Assembly: GCF_022201045.2 (NCBI RefSeq) | Contig: NC_068563.1 | Location: forward strand, 23,657,001 to 23,721,000 | Source of the DNA: Citrus sinensis | Taxonomy: Eukaryota; Streptophyta; Magnoliopsida; Sapindales; Rutaceae | Length of the DNA: 64,000 nt | Direction: 5' to 3' | Part shown: positions 23,406 to 36,500 of the stretch, piece by piece | How positions within the stretch are numbered: the first letter of the stretch is position 1 | Layout: each line of letters starts with the position of its first letter | Notes under the pieces: model-generated | Seen by the model: only the letters and a program-made list of their open reading frames with translations | What the model was told of the DNA's origin: nothing | Databases searched by the model: none | Program-made: the position numbers and the translations under genes

Positions 23406-23632
23406 GATTATTTTAAAATATGTTTCACTGCGATAATCACATGTATTAATTGAGTGTATTATCATTAATATACTCTTAAAATTTTCCTTTACCTCTACTG
23501 TGGACACATTAATATACACATGTAAAAAAATTATTAATATACACGTGATTATCGCAGGAAAAGATACGCCGGTGGAGAAAAAAAAAACAAAAGAACGGAG
23601 GCGAGTTGAAAAACAAAACGGCGTAAATGGGA

Positions 23633-23712
23633 TTGACCGTTGACCGCGTGGCGTAAAGTCATTCCCGGCAGTAGAATTAAATTTTAATTAAAGCCAAAAT
23701 AACCAAAGTCAA
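23633..23712 (-). promoter_or_regulatory. W-box cluster upstream of NHL copy 2
   Basis: TTGACC occurs at 23633-23638 and 23640-23645, and TTGACT (as AGTCAA) at 23707-23712. This is three W-box cores within 80 bp and about 320-400 bp upstream of the start. WRKY factors bind TTGAC(C/T). An ACGTG core sits nearer the gene at about 23543. Confidence 0.5.
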
Positions 23713-24764
23713 CTCTAATTGGAGTGAGCCAACATTAGGATGGATAGATACACATAATACATATTACGTACATGCTGGCTAGAAAGCAGTTCTCATTCAC
23801 TTAATTGATTGATAAACAAAAATCAAACGCACCCTTAGAAGTTCCATCGCTGTGTACAATGAACTCGGCCACGGTCTGTCGCCGTCGCTCACTATCAAGT
23901 CATGGTGGTGACTGGTGCATGCATGCCTCTGTTTGTGCGACCTGTTTAGATATTGAAATTTTTACGATTGAAATTATTAAGGAATCATTGTAGTCAGCCA
24001 TTGCTTCATTGTATATCATCTATTTTTGGTCGTACATATATATATTTTAGTCTTGGATAGTTACTGTATTCTAGAAAACTACCAATAGGTGAATTATTTA
24101 TTTCCCTTTCTATTATTTATTTCCTTTTCTATATAACCATGTAAACTGTATAAAATTGTAATTATATTGTTCAATGAACGTCAGTCAAGCCATTTTTCTC
24201 ATATCTATATTCTTCTCTAAAACCTTTTCAGAAATTTTGGTTCGTATTTACAATCACGAGTCTGTCAAGATTAACCTAAATCAATTATATATATCATAAC
24301 ATATATGCTCCTGACTTTTAATTCACATATTAGGATATATATATACCCGCAATCACTAATGTTCAATCAATTAGCATAGTGCAGCTGGAACTCTATTGTC
24401 CTCCCATAAAATTGAATAAGAGTAGATACCTCTCCTACAAATGTAATTAGAAGATGTGAATATATCTACAGTCTTGTTACATATATTCGATCGCGCTTTT
24501 TTATTTAATTAACTATTATATATGCGAAGTTAATTAAATTATTCTTTAAATGCAGACGGAAGTACTACAAAATTGATAATATATACCTGAATAATAAATC
24601 AAGTTTTACACTATAATCAAATGATGATAATTATGATTGAGATATTTGTACTACAATTTACAAGTTTCAACGATGGTTGTTTTGAGGCAAGAGACATCAA
24701 AAGATTCATCGGCCCTGGGTATGATGGGGAAATATTCAACAGCACATAAAATATAGTTATTGAC
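23713..24764. other. Intergenic, nothing recognised
   Basis: AT-rich sequence with a few short ORFs (for example at 23805) that show no family features. I see no repeats with clear ends. Confidence 0.5.
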
Positions 24765-25011
24765 TTATTATTATTATTATTTTTTTAATGAAAGGTCATG
24801 CTTTCATTGATTCAAAGTAGAAGTAAACACATAATTTCTAATGGTACATTATCCATCCATACAACAGATTCTTTGCATCCTAAAGCCCTTTTAGTCAAGG
24901 GATGGGCATTAGTATTATGGAATCTAGAAGTATGTTGAATCTGAACATTTTGAAAATCTTTTCTCCTATCTAGAATGTTGGAAACTACCCAACAAATTTA
25001 TGTCCCACTAC

Positions 25012-26145
25012 CAGGGACGGATTCAGAATTTAATATTACCCCGGGCTAAATTAAAAATTTTATTTTGAAACGAACATAAAAAATTATATATAAAAATAAG
25101 TATATTAAATAAGGAAGAATACCAAAAATCTTATCTCTCTAAATATGGACTATAAACAAAAATAATTAAAAAAGTAAAAAATAAAAGACAACTCGAATAT
25201 GAAAACACTACTTTTCAATGATAGAATCTGACACTGCAGCCTAAAATAATATATAATTATATAAGGATTAAAAAATCAATTAAGAATTTTAAATTAAAAT
25301 CGATCAATACATGTAATTACAATCAATTAAAAATTGCAAGTAAAACTTTTATATTTGAAGTGAAGTACTAAGTTACCAAACTTAATAAATTAAACATAAA
25401 ATTTATTCATCCTTTCAAATTGTAAAGGTATTATTAGTCAAAAGTTTCAATAATAAACTAAACTCAATTCAGTAAAAATGTATTTGGGTGTAGTTGTTTC
25501 TTTGTCAGCGCTTTATCTCTCTTTAAAGAACTAAATATTAATGATTATTCTATCAAAACCTCCTTAAAATACTCAAATTTTATTTTCTAACTTGTTCTCT
25601 TAGTTAATATAACTAATAAATAAAATCCGAAAATTCACATAAAAAAATTATAAAAATACTGATAATTGTTACTACATATTGTTTCTATAAGTACTTTTAC
25701 TACTAGTGACGATGTTATATTACATTGACATTTTTTTTCAATTAGAAGTTTTTTAAAATAAATTAAAGCAGTGATAAAATTTTAGCTCCCTAATGTTTTC
25801 AATCTATTCAATAAATATATGATTTAATCATTTTATAGAATAAGTCACTAATTTCAATTGAAAATAATATAAGTGAATAAGGGACATATTTGTAAACAAA
25901 ATAAAAACTCTATTGTTATATAAAATTGATGAAAACATAAGAGTAATTGGGTTAGGGACATATTTGAATATTAAATAAAAACTCTACTGTTATACTAAAT
26001 TGATGAAAATATAAGGATAATTGAGTTAGGGACATATATGAAAATAAAATAAAAACTCTATTATTTTACAAATTGATGAAACATTAAGGGGTATAAACGA
26101 TTTTGTCTGGGCTAGACCGGGCTGTCACGCGTAGGTCCGCCACTG
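25012..26145. mobile_element. hAT-type non-autonomous element nested in the LINE, 1134 bp
   Basis: CCCACTAC lies at 25004-25011 and 26146-26153. Inside it the ends are inverted: CAGGGACGGATT on the left and, in reverse complement, CAGTGGCGGACC on the right. Removing the element and one CCCACTAC restores continuous LINE sequence, which dates it after the LINE. The interior is AT-rich and encodes nothing recognisable. It contains a 74-bp tandem array at its right end. Confidence 0.85.
25881..26090. repeat. 74-bp tandem array inside the nested hAT element (nearly three units)
   Basis: GGGACATAT begins at 25881, 25955 and 26029, each followed by AAATAAAAACTCTA-like sequence and AATTGATGAAAA. Spacing is exactly 74 bp both times. 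Confidence 0.8.
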
Positions 26146-27597
26146 CCCACTACCCTTCCCGTTGTTTACTAGATCTACAACTTCCTGACGATCTGCATTC
26201 CCCACTCAATGGGGGTCTCCGCTGACTATTCTCGGTAGGTTCTCAATCTGAACTTGATCTTTCAATTTAACTCTCTTGAAATAATCTATTGCTGCTTCTG
26301 CCCTGGCAAAGGACAAAAGAGGATTTGACTTCTTTCCTTTAAAAAGAAAATGATTTCTTGCATTCCAGGCTACCCACCAAATACAAACCTGTAATTTCCT
26401 ATTTTTCTTGCTCATATTTTGCAGTGTATTTAAAATAAAACCCATCCCATCTTGTTATGGAAAAAATGACTTGTTGTGATCAGCAAAATGAGCAAGCCTC
26501 CAAATTTTACAAGCTGCCTTACAGTCAAATAAGGCATGTGGTATGTTTTCCAGACCTTTTTTTGCATATTTGGCACATGGGGGGTTTTTAATTTCTTCTT
26601 TTTCCAAAGATTTTCAGCAGTAAGCAACATGTTTTTAACTGCTCTCCACAAAATGATCTTTATCGTTTATGGCACATTGAGGTTCCAAAGTATCTGCTAA
26701 TAACTGGAGCAGTTACTGAACAGCAAGGGGTATTTGAAAACTTGATTTTAAGGCTCTTTGGTATCCACTTTTTACAGAGTATTGCCCCTTTCTATTGTAG
26801 TGCTAGCACATCTCATCTTGTTTTTGACTCCCTGGTAGTGGTATTTTCAAAATCGCTTCAGCATCTTCTTTAGTAAAGTGTTATTCCACCAAGTCTACAT
26901 TCCACTGATTTTCAGAATAAATCAAATCTGCAATAGCATTTTCAAGCATTGTTGGAACAAAAATAGGCCTAAAAAAAACAGGCCTCAGCATCCAATTATC
27001 TTTATACACTTGAATCTTTTTTCCATTTTCTATCCTCCATCTAACACCCTGTGAATAACTTGTTTACCTCACAAAATACTCCTCCAAATATAAGATGGTT
27101 AGATATAGTGGATGCACTAAAAAAACTAGTGTGTTTAAAGTATTTGCTTTCAGGATCTTGGCTACTAGCGATTCAGGGAACTGCAACAATCTCCACCCTT
27201 ACTTCGCTATCTGTACTTGATTGAAGCTAGAAAAATCTCTAAATCCTATGTCTCCTCTACTCTTAGCATATCTCATTCTTTCCCATCTAGCCAAGTGGAT
27301 GTTGTTCTTATCGTTTTTAGAACTCCACCAAAATCTGGCAATAACTTTCTGAATGTCATTATAGATGCCCATATGAAGCCTAAACACACTCATTGCAAAA
27401 GCTAGTACCACTTATGCAACTGCCTTAATTAACACTTCTTTATCCCACTAGAAAATAATTTATTCTGCCAATTAGAGATCTTACTCAACACCCTTAGATC
27501 GACATCTTTGAAAAAGTGCATCTTCTTTCTTCCTATCATTGAGGACAATCCTATGTGTTTCTCATGCTTGCATATTACTTTTAGTTGGAAAAGTGTC

Positions 27598-28365
27598 TTA
27601 ATTGCTAACATTTGACCTTTTGGAATTCTCACTAAAGAACATTAAAGACTCTTCAAAGTTGAAAATTTGTCCTGAAGCTTGGGCATAACAATCAAATAAA
27701 GCTTTTAAGTGCTTGCATTCGTCAATAAAGGCCCTTATAAAAATCATACTATCATCTTCAAAAAGTAGATGGGATATTGTTGTGTATGTGCCAAATCTCA
27801 GCCCATGAATTAGTTTTTTTTCTTTCAGCCTGCACCAAAATATTAGAGAAAGCTTCTGCACATATTAGAAACAGGTATAGTGATAATGGACATCTTTGTC
27901 TTAAACATCTTTGGGGGCTTATTAAACCTTTCACTACTCATTAATCAGGATAAAAAAGGTTGGGGTGGTAATACAATCCATGATCAGATTTATCTGCTTA
28001 AATGAAAAGCCTAATTTTCCCACTCAACTCTATGATATACTTTGCTTACATCAAGCTTTAAAGCTACCAATCCCTTTTTTTCTCACTTTATTATGCCTAG
28101 TTTTATGTAAGCTCTCATATTCAATGATGATATTATCTGTTATAAGCCTATTTGGAATAAAAGTACTTTGTGTTGGTGAGATTACATAATGTAGAATATG
28201 TCTCAACCTATTAACTATGACTTTAGTGACAATTCTGTAGATTATATTACATAGATTAATAGACTTATATTTAGAGACTCGCCTAGGTTTAGATACTTTA
28301 GGGATGAGAGCTATAAAAGTATGGTTTAGGGGAGCGATTGTACCTTGACCATTTAAGATATACAT
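27598..28365 (-). pseudogene. LINE reverse transcriptase fragments
   Basis: The first fragment (28365-28051) contains the start of the RT palm, with HTFIALIPKV, INLCNIIYRIVTKVIVNRL and IPNRLITDNI, all close to plant L1 RT. The second (27861-27598) has the catalytic box region as LLFEDDSMIF, where family members have FADD, so the first catalytic-box alanine is replaced by glutamate. Stops and frameshifts lie between them. It is not functional. Confidence 0.85.
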
Positions 28366-29879
28366 ATAGATTCTTGTAACTCCATTACCAATTACCTTCC
28401 AATGCTTTTAAAAAAAGGCAGTTGGTAAACCATCAAGACCAGGTGCTTTGGTGGGGCACATTTGGGTAAGGGCTGTCTTGATCTCCTCCAAAGTAAATGG
28501 TTAATCCAATTCTTCTTTCATTTTATCAGTTACTCTTGGTTGCACGCCTTCTAGTGCAGCATCAATCTGTGTTGAACTTGGGCTTGAGGTTATGAATAAT
28601 TCTTGAAAATGCTTGCAGAATACTCTTTTCACAATTTCACTTTCCTTTCTGTACTGTCCTCATTTGTCTTCAATTTCCAAAATTGTGTTCTTTCTCTTCC
28701 TAGCTGAGGCTTTGACATGAAAAAACTTAATGTTTTTATCACCCTCTAATAGCTTATCTGCTCTTGACCTCTATATCCAGTATATTTCCTCATCAATCAA
28801 AACGTTCTAGATTTCTTTTTCAATGGCTCTGATTTCTGTTCTACTCTCATAATGCAAGTTATTTATTTATTTATTTATTTTGACATCCTACAACTTCTTA
28901 ATCAGTTATCGCCTTATCCACCTTATTTTTTCTTCCCTTAAACTCCTCTTTGGTCCATAAATGCAACTCAACCAGAGACCATTTGGCTATTTGCTTAAAT
29001 CTCAACATAGGGTTTTCACCACATCTTTCATAATATCGGGCCCACTCAGCTTTGACAATATGTTTACAAATATCATAAGAACTCCATAAATCTTTGTAAT
29101 GGACTCTTGAGAAAGACCTTGTGATATAATTCACCTATTGGTGTCAATCTCACATAGCCACATTGTCAACCCTTTGCTTATTCGATGTTATTTTTATATT
29201 TTGATATGTTAACTAATTTTAAATTGAACTTCTCAAGTGCAGACATTAAAATATGAATTTCATATAGACAGAACTAAAAGATAAAAAAAAGATTGTGCAT
29301 TATTTTTGTCTTTTAGTGTTTGAAAGTCTATTTTTCCCCTTTATCGATGACAATGAGCAAGTAGTGATCAGTGTTCAAGTGAGACAAAGGAGGCGAGTGA
29401 CGTCGGAGCTGCAGCCAGTTTGAACAAACATCGATCTGCATAGGATTTTGGGAATGAGAAAACCAAAAGAATATCAGCGATATAAAAATTCTAAAAGATT
29501 TAATATAAATTTTTGATATAATTTCATTATATTTAGCCTTTTGTCTAAGGGATTGGATTTTTTTTTTAAATACTAATAAAATGAAATTTAAGCTGTCAAT
29601 AAATCTCTATAAATTTAAATGTTTCCATAGAGATAACAAATAGGCTAGGCCTGGTTGTTTGGCCAAAGCTTGAATACATTTTGGATTTTTTTTTTCACAA
29701 TTGGCCTTTCAATATTACTTGGAAATGTCTTCATGTTTAGGTTTTCATGTATACAACACCTGGACTCCTGGAGATCTTTAAAATTTTACTTGTACTGTGG
29801 TCTAAAATACGATTTTGAAAAAAAAATGTTGTAAATAAAATACATGTGAATTTATATATTTTTGAAAATGAAAATTTAG

Positions 29880-30002
29880 AAGAAAAACGAGTTCAGTGTT
29901 TTGGGATAGGGTATTTAAATGAGGCCCAAACTCATACCCTCAAATGTTTTGAGGTTTTATCCGTTAAGTACCATTGCCCATTGAGCTGTATGGCCTAGTG
30001 AC
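29880..30002 (-). mobile_element. tRNA-like (SINE-type) relic
   Basis: On the minus strand TACAGCTCAATGGGC resembles a polymerase III A box, and about 60 bp on GGTATGAGTTTGGGCC resembles a weakened B box. A related segment, including the GGTACTTA and GAGGGTA(T/C)GAGTT pieces, occurs at 37.63-37.76 kb. Boundaries are approximate. Confidence 0.4.
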
Positions 30003-30043
30003 TTATGAAAAGAAGCCATCAATGGAGTAATTTCGTTAATTAA

Positions 30044-30137
30044 CCTTATTGCCAAAGGAAAATGATATCTAAAGGAAATTTAGTAATTAGCCTTATTGCC
30101 AAAGGCAAATGATATCTAAAGGAAATTTAGTGATAAT
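30044..30137. repeat. Tandem duplication, two copies of 47 bp
   Basis: CCTTATTGCCAAAGG begins at 30044 and 30091. Both copies continue through AATGATATCTAAAGGAAATT with one base change. Confidence 0.85.
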
Positions 30138-30970
30138 CAATAAGATAATGGAACTTATTAGAGATAAATTTAGGATGTTTAATGAAAGCAAACAACTAAT
30201 CATTAAATGGATTGTTTTGATGCAGCATCAGGACTCGCATAAGACTTCTACTTGATATGTGCAAGGATGCCGTGTAAGCTAACAACTCAATCCATACAAC
30301 AGTTTTCTACAACTATTGTAGATATTTAACCTCTGTAAATGAAATCACAAATAAGTTACTATCTTTTTTTATATATAATAAAGGTAAGGGGTAGACAAAG
30401 TCTAAATTCACTTTTTTAATTCGTTATCTCTCTAAGACTTAAACTCAGATAATCAATCATATAAATATGCTTGAAAGCAATTCGACCACACCTTTAGGAC
30501 AATATAATCACAAAATTTAATCTAAAAGACAAAACATTAATTCACTTATAGTTAGTGAGTAAATCTGCATGCATGGCTACTTACTTTTGTCTGAAAATTT
30601 TTATCGTTGTGTTGATATAAGAATATACACACTCTAGGGCCAGACTCGTTTCATCTAATCGATTATTGCTGGTAATTAGTATGTCTCTCAAATGGCAAAT
30701 GTGAAGGGTTGGTGTCAAGCATGCATGAAATTTTGTGACATTTTCAATGACATATATTAACATTCACGTCTAACGCTGATCTTCTCTCTACTAGAATTTT
30801 GGCAGTTATATCCTTCTAAAAAATGAGATACAGAGGTACCCATTACTCGACTAAGAAATAATCTATTAATGAATAATGATTTCAAACTTAAAGCAATTAC
30901 AAAAAAGACCTTTTTAAAAAAAATTAAAATGATTAGGCAAAATAAAAAACAAAAGAGATTAATGAAATAA

Positions 30971-31159
30971 GAGTAATGATATAGTCACAAACTTATTTTG
31001 TACAAACTGATGTGGCGTTAATTCATTAGTTGAATTAAATATCTCTTGCCTCACATGATTTATTTATATTATTTTATATTTTCACTCAACCAATGAATTA
31101 ATGACATATTAGTTTATACAAGATAAATTTGTAGAAGAGTTTGTGGCTGTATCACACTC
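30971..31159. mobile_element. Mutator-type MITE, second copy, 9-bp target duplication
   Basis: Begins GAGTAATGATATAGTCACAA and ends TTTGTGGCTGTATCACACTC, matching the termini and interior of the 2091-2292 element. The 9 bp ATGAAATAA flank it exactly on both sides, a different target from that of the first copy, which shows independent insertion of one family. Confidence 0.88.
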
Positions 31160-32833
31160 ATGAAATAATATGTCAAAATTATTGTTTGTTTGAAATTATG
31201 TAGTATCAAAACACAATATATAATGAAACCATTAAACTGCTTACCAAATCTAGATGCTAAACAAACCCATTCTCAATTTTTAAAATTTTAAATTTTACCC
31301 AACAAATCGACTAAATATCCAATAAATCCTTACTAAACCCAATTTGTATAAAATTGATGTTTTCACTCATTAAACACATTCAGTTCATTTATAAACCCTT
31401 ATTAACTAATTTAGATCTTATGAATGCATAAGGATGCAGTTTTTATGAATTTATTTTTCCTTTCATAAAAATTCCATAATCATGTGGCTCATTGTTAATT
31501 CTTTTAGTACAGAATTCGTGTTGAGTAAAATTTTCCTAAAATTAAGGGAAAAAAAACTAATTTCATTTAGTAATGACGATAAAGATGAATTCATTAAGAA
31601 TGGAATTTCTCTTGCAAGCAAATATGGAGCTGCTGTTGGAATTTTGGGATAAACAAAGAGTTAAGTTCTTTAATACTTCAACCATGAGGTTTCATTTTGT
31701 TTTACTTCTCCTACCGTCGTCCTACTCTACCCTAAAATGGAAACTACCCAACAATCTTTCTGAAGTTTCACATTAACATGAGATACATAGAAAAGTATAT
31801 TATTTTTTGAATGACAATATATTGTTTCTTAAGGGAAGGTATTTTGTTTTCTGGGAACCTTTCTCCTAAATAAACAACAACACAAAATTAGTGTCTTTTC
31901 TTATACTTACATATAGAATTCATCCTTACTATTTCGTATAAAGTTAGTGTTTCAACTCATTGGAATTTATATATATATATATAATATAATATAAAAAGTT
32001 ATGCATTTTTTATGAATTTCCTAGTAAAAATTGATTTTTTTGGACTATATTTTAGTGTCCATAATTTTAATTTGATTTAGGAGTATTTTAACAATTATTA
32101 TTTTTTTCACTGTTTCCCTCTAAGATACCGAAAACTACATATTTTTTAACCTCTTATCTTTTTTAAGATTTGAACTTTGGTGGTTAAATAAATAAAATTA
32201 TTTGAAAATCATAAAGTATTTTACTAACAAATACTTAATAAAAGCAAACAACTAATCTACAAAACTTGGTGATAATAAAACGTTTAATAAAGTATATTAG
32301 AAATAAATTTAAATATTTTTTTATATACTAATATTCAAAAAGTCAACCTTCACTTAGTATTGGAGAGAGATCTACCATCACTTTAATATTGGATAAAAAT
32401 CTATTTTACGTCAAATGCAGAAAGATAGATAAACAGATGAATATCTACAAGAGAGAGGAGTTGAGTCTCAACTATTATTGGGACTTGAACTCGTGCGCCC
32501 AAAATTATTGGGCCTTCAGCACACGGGTTGTTAATGGGCTACAAGCCCATTGATAATTTCACACGGTTAAGAAAAGCAAACAACTAAACTAGGATCTCAG
32601 CAGATATTTTTGCGACTTTACAGCAATTACTTAATCGAGAAGCAGCCGAGTTTTTATCCCTTTCCTTCGCTTTCAACTTTTCCCAATACGCGTATCAAAA
32701 AGAATAAAAAATAAAAAAACTTTTCCCCACACGGAGTCGTGCACTGATCACTACTAACACAACACTTTCGAGCACCTCTCTAAATTCTCTCACTCTCTGT
32801 CCCTTTTCTCTCTTCGATTCACACACAAGTCAA
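31160..32833. other. Intergenic and NHL copy 3 promoter region
   Basis: AT-rich, with an (AT)n run near 31970. Around 32450-32585 a tRNA-like piece is visible on the minus strand: a GGGCTTGTAGCCCATTAAC stretch and a B-box-like GAGTTCAAGTCCC. The leader just before 32834 is CT-rich (TCTCTCACTCTCTGTCCC), as expected near a transcription start. Confidence 0.45.
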
Positions 32834-33547
32834 ATGGAAAATTCCAGACCAGCAACCGGCTACCCGGCCCCGACTCACAACGGCTACCCGCCCCCGAACA
32901 CCGCCTACCCGTACTCGGCCGCACCGCCGCAGTCCCAGCCCTACAGTTACCCTCCCTATTACCAACCTCCCACCCGTCGCAACAACCTGCTCCGTCCCTT
33001 GGTCGTCGCCGCAGTCGCCGTCACCGTTATCTTGGGCTGCGCCCTCCTCATCTTCTGGCTTGTCGTCCGCCCCCGCATCCCGGAGTTCCACCTCACTTCC
33101 CTCTCAGTCTCCAATTTCTCAACCAACCAGTCCCAAGTCACCGGCAACTGGGACGCCGCAATCGAGGCTTACAACCCTAACAAGAAAATGAGGGTCTCCT
33201 ACTACGACGTCGTTTCGGGGATTTACTACGACGGTAACTACTTAACCCGGACGCCACTCCCTCCTTTTAGTCAGGACACTCGGGAGAGGACGCCGTTGAG
33301 CGCCAAGTTCTCGGTGATTGACTCGTATGTTGAGCGGAAAGTTTTGGATTCTATAAATGCCGAGAGGGCAAGGGGGGCCGTTAAATTCGATTTCAGATTG
33401 GAGGCTATTGCCGGGTTCAAGTACGGTGGCTGGAGGACCAGGAGGAGGCTGGTTAGGGTTTGGTGTCCTGACGTGCCAGTTAACGTTTCGAGTAAGGGAT
33501 CGGGAAGCTTGGTGGGTGGTGCCAGGAAATGCAGGGTTAGTATGTAG
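32834..33547 (+). CDS. NDR1/HIN1-like (NHL) membrane protein with Pro/Tyr-rich N-terminus, copy 3
   Basis: A single-exon 237-residue protein. Residues 1-47 are rich in Pro, Tyr and Ala (repeated GYP and PPYY-like pieces) and should lie in the cytosol. One membrane segment spans about 55-78 (LVVAAVAVTVILGCALLIFW onward). The LEA_2 domain then has FHLTSLSVSNF, the YNPNKKMRVSYYD motif (113-125, the standard family motif 1), a PPFSQ segment in place of the usual YQGH, and GGWRTRRRLVRVWC leading to the C-terminal strand. Codon use is GC-rich compared with its surroundings. The family acts at the plasma membrane, often in defence or stress. The start ATG is the first after a CT-rich leader and begins MENSRP. 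No close copy of it is in the window. Confidence 0.93.
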   Translation: MENSRPATGYPAPTHNGYPPPNTAYPYSAAPPQSQPYSYPPYYQPPTRRNNLLRPLVVAAVAVTVILGCALLIFWLVVRPRIPEFHLTSLSVSNFSTNQSQVTGNWDAAIEAYNPNKKMRVSYYDVVSGIYYDGNYLTRTPLPPFSQDTRERTPLSAKFSVIDSYVERKVLDSINAERARGAVKFDFRLEAIAGFKYGGWRTRRRLVRVWCPDVPVNVSSKGSGSLVGGARKCRVSM

Positions 33548-36500
33548 GTTACTGCGAAATTGGGTGTGTTTTGATGTTAGTTTAGTATATGTTTTATTGA
33601 AGGAGAGCTAGATTCTTTTATTTCTAATATGATTCTGATTTTAGTTCGAAGTGAGAGTGAATTTTATGGTGCAACGAATTGATGCAGTATAGATGTAAAT
33701 GGATTAGGATTTTGAGGCAGATAACCGATGTGTTTATATCTGTTTAGTCTTTTCCTTTATGCTATTATTGATTACCTTTGTTTATGTTGATTGAATTGGT
33801 GTTATTTTCAAATGTCATTGATGTTGGAGGAGAAATACAAATATCATACATTGAAGTTGGAGAAGATAAATACAAATGTCATAGTTGGCAGTAGTTCGTT
33901 GCTTGATACAATATTCATATTTAGAGAAGTTTCATCCTACAATAGGGGCTAATGTGTTGTTCATGAGACAAATGTCAATGTAGGGGAATTAGAATCTTTG
34001 TTAGAGGATTTACAAATAGTTGAACAAAAGTCTGAAAAGGTAAGGGATCTTTAAGAGGTTTCACAATTTTACATAAGTCTCTTACTTGAATACTTTTATG
34101 TATTTCAAAGAAATATCTTTTATTAGAGTTGTTTTGTTTGGCTTTCTCTCCAACATGATATCCTTATCCTTTTGAAGAAAGGGAAATTAGGTGTGTGTTA
34201 GGAATTCTTAGATAAATAATGTGCTGCTTCTTAGTCATCTGTAGTTCATGGGATCTGTCAACTTAGTGAATCAGAAGCTTTGCTATGTATTTTCTATGCT
34301 ATTGGGAACTTTTCATTTTCAATGTTAGATATGATTTAATGTAGCCCTAATCCTCGTGACTTGACTGGTGATTATCGATATAGAAAATATTGACAAAGTT
34401 GGAGCAGGACCTGGAGGTTAAGTGTTAAATTAGAAGGGGGTGGCCTGAAGGGCTTGGCTTACTGGGCCTTGGTTGGACACTTTTTGGAGGCGAGCATGAT
34501 AATGGCAGATAGTGTCTCAATACTTTAGTTAACATTTCTCTCTTGAACTTACACTTGCACTGCACTTTTCTACTTGTTTGCATGTTGATGGAAGATAGTG
34601 TCACCACACTTGACATTTTTCCCTTTTCATTTGCTTTGCACTCTTTTGCTTGTTTTCTGCTTTATGTACAACTCTTATAATAAAACAAAAAATAAAAATA
34701 AAAATAAAAATTATCAAATGAGTGCAAAATAAAAGTAAAATAGGTTAATTTCTTTTGGTTACAAATGGTGTGCATTTCTTTTACTAGGCTTGATGGGTTA
34801 ACCAGTTATGATGATAATGGCCTCACAAGAGCCAAAGTTTAACCCAATAGCCATGATACAAAATCAAAATAAAAACGTATGGGCTCATCTTTGTGAAGTC
34901 CAAGTGATGAAAAATCCACCTTTCTTATAATACTTCCTGGATTTCCTTGCATTTGTATTTTGCTAATAGGATATAATATGATACGCATTTAAATTACCTA
35001 GTTTATTAGGATGATCCCAGTTTAGGTAAATGTTTTTATTTTGTTTATTCTTTTACCTTCAGGTCCTTTTGGATTATTCTGGGAAAAATTTGATGCTATG
35101 TTTACTTGGACCATTTCCTTGATTAAGAGTGGTGATTCGCTGCTGATTGCGGCTGATAATACTCCTGCCTAGCATTGCTTCATCGTTCAGTAGGTGTTCC
35201 TGCATATATTGAAGAGATCTGCCTATTTTCTGTATTTTATTTATTTATTTACTTTCTGAATGTCATAAATTGCCAACTGCCCTTTCAATGCGCCAAGGCG
35301 CTTAACACTTCAACTCATTCTTTCATGTTTCATTTGGTAATGAATGATGATGATATCTTACTAGATTTACTTCCATTTGAAGAAACAACTCCTTTTTTTA
35401 TTTATTTATAAATCTGCCCTTCCTATACGCTTTTGCTTGCAAGTGTTTGTTTCTTTTCCCCTACAATGTTCAGTGCTCTTTGCCTTCACGTTCTTCCACC
35501 CTTGTATAATTTCAAATATTCTTCGATTCATCATTGCTTTCAGTTAAGATACCATTCATTCGTTTTGTTAACTCCATTGATTTTTCCCTTTGGTCAGCAA
35601 GTTCTTTTGGTATATGCATTCTTTTTCTGTAAAAAGCTTTCTGTACTCATCGAAAATCTAAGCCCTGCTATCATTAAGATAACTGTATAGTGTCAACTTT
35701 CTGTCATCAGAAACAGAAGTAAAAATATACTGTAAACTCGTTAAGGTCATAAGGTGTGTGTACTTTTTGTCATGCAATTCTGATCCATGATGTTGTTCGA
35801 GTGTTGAGCCAGTCCAAATGTGTGATTTAAGACGTTACAACCTGTATTCTTGTGCTATTTTATAAGATTTTTTTTTTCCCTTTTCCCCCTGACAGATTGG
35901 TCTCATGAAGTGGCAGGTGAGAGTAAGATGGGGGAATTTTTATGAATATAATTATCAATCATTCATTATTATTTGGAGAATCTAATCAAGCAAGTACATC
36001 AAATTGTCTTGAGTACAACCATTTTTCTTCTTTTAGTCTATAATCTTAACCCAAAATGTGGTAACATCTACTTTCTGTTCGTCTTTGTTAACCTTCGAAA
36101 AACCTTAGAACCATGAGGTGCCTACGGGTCTAGTAGTGCTGGAGGGGAGACTCTGCTGGAAAACGAATTTTATGAGCTTAAATTAATGTGTCTTATTATT
36201 TTTAGCTTTTTGTATTTAGGAATGTGTTCTTTATATCTGTTGCATCGTATTTGTGGTATCATTATCACTGTTTCCATTGATTTCTGGAAAATAATTGCAG
36301 TGAGTAAGGTTTGGTAGTATTTTACGACTGCTATTGCTGGTCTAAATATGTTCGAGTGCCCTTTTTTATTCCATTATTTTTCAATGGCTCAATCTTAGGC
36401 GTATTTGTGAATAATCATTTTTACTTTTGATATGCTCTATTATGTCTAATAGTAGGTTGATATATTGTTTGGTGCCGACTGAGGCTGATGGAGCATCAGT

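Larger units (their letters stand above)
24765..29150 (-). mobile_element. Decayed L1-type LINE, interrupted by a hAT-type element
   Basis: On the minus strand the order is that of ORF2 of plant L1-type retrotransposons: pre-RT region (29134-28898), reverse transcriptase (28365-27598), a connecting and zinc-binding reverse-transcriptase-associated region (27411-26430), and an RNase H-like tail (26445 to about 24790, continuing beyond the nested insertion). A short 3' UTR and an A/AAT-rich tail (TTATTATTATTATTTTTTT on the plus strand at about 24765) close it. The endonuclease part is missing, so it is 5'-truncated, as is usual for LINEs. Multiple stops and frameshifts make it dead. The right boundary is approximate and no target duplication was established. 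Confidence 0.85.
29151..30970. other. Intergenic, repeats only
   Basis: No gene recognised. A SINE-like relic (about 29880-30002) and a 47-bp tandem duplication (30044-30137) are listed separately. The ORF at 30581 has no recognisable features. Confidence 0.5.

Noticed and set aside
35175..35690. Two ORFs of 78 and 85 aa downstream of NHL copy 3
   Set aside because: Rich in Phe and Cys as expected from T-rich DNA; no family features or splice partners.
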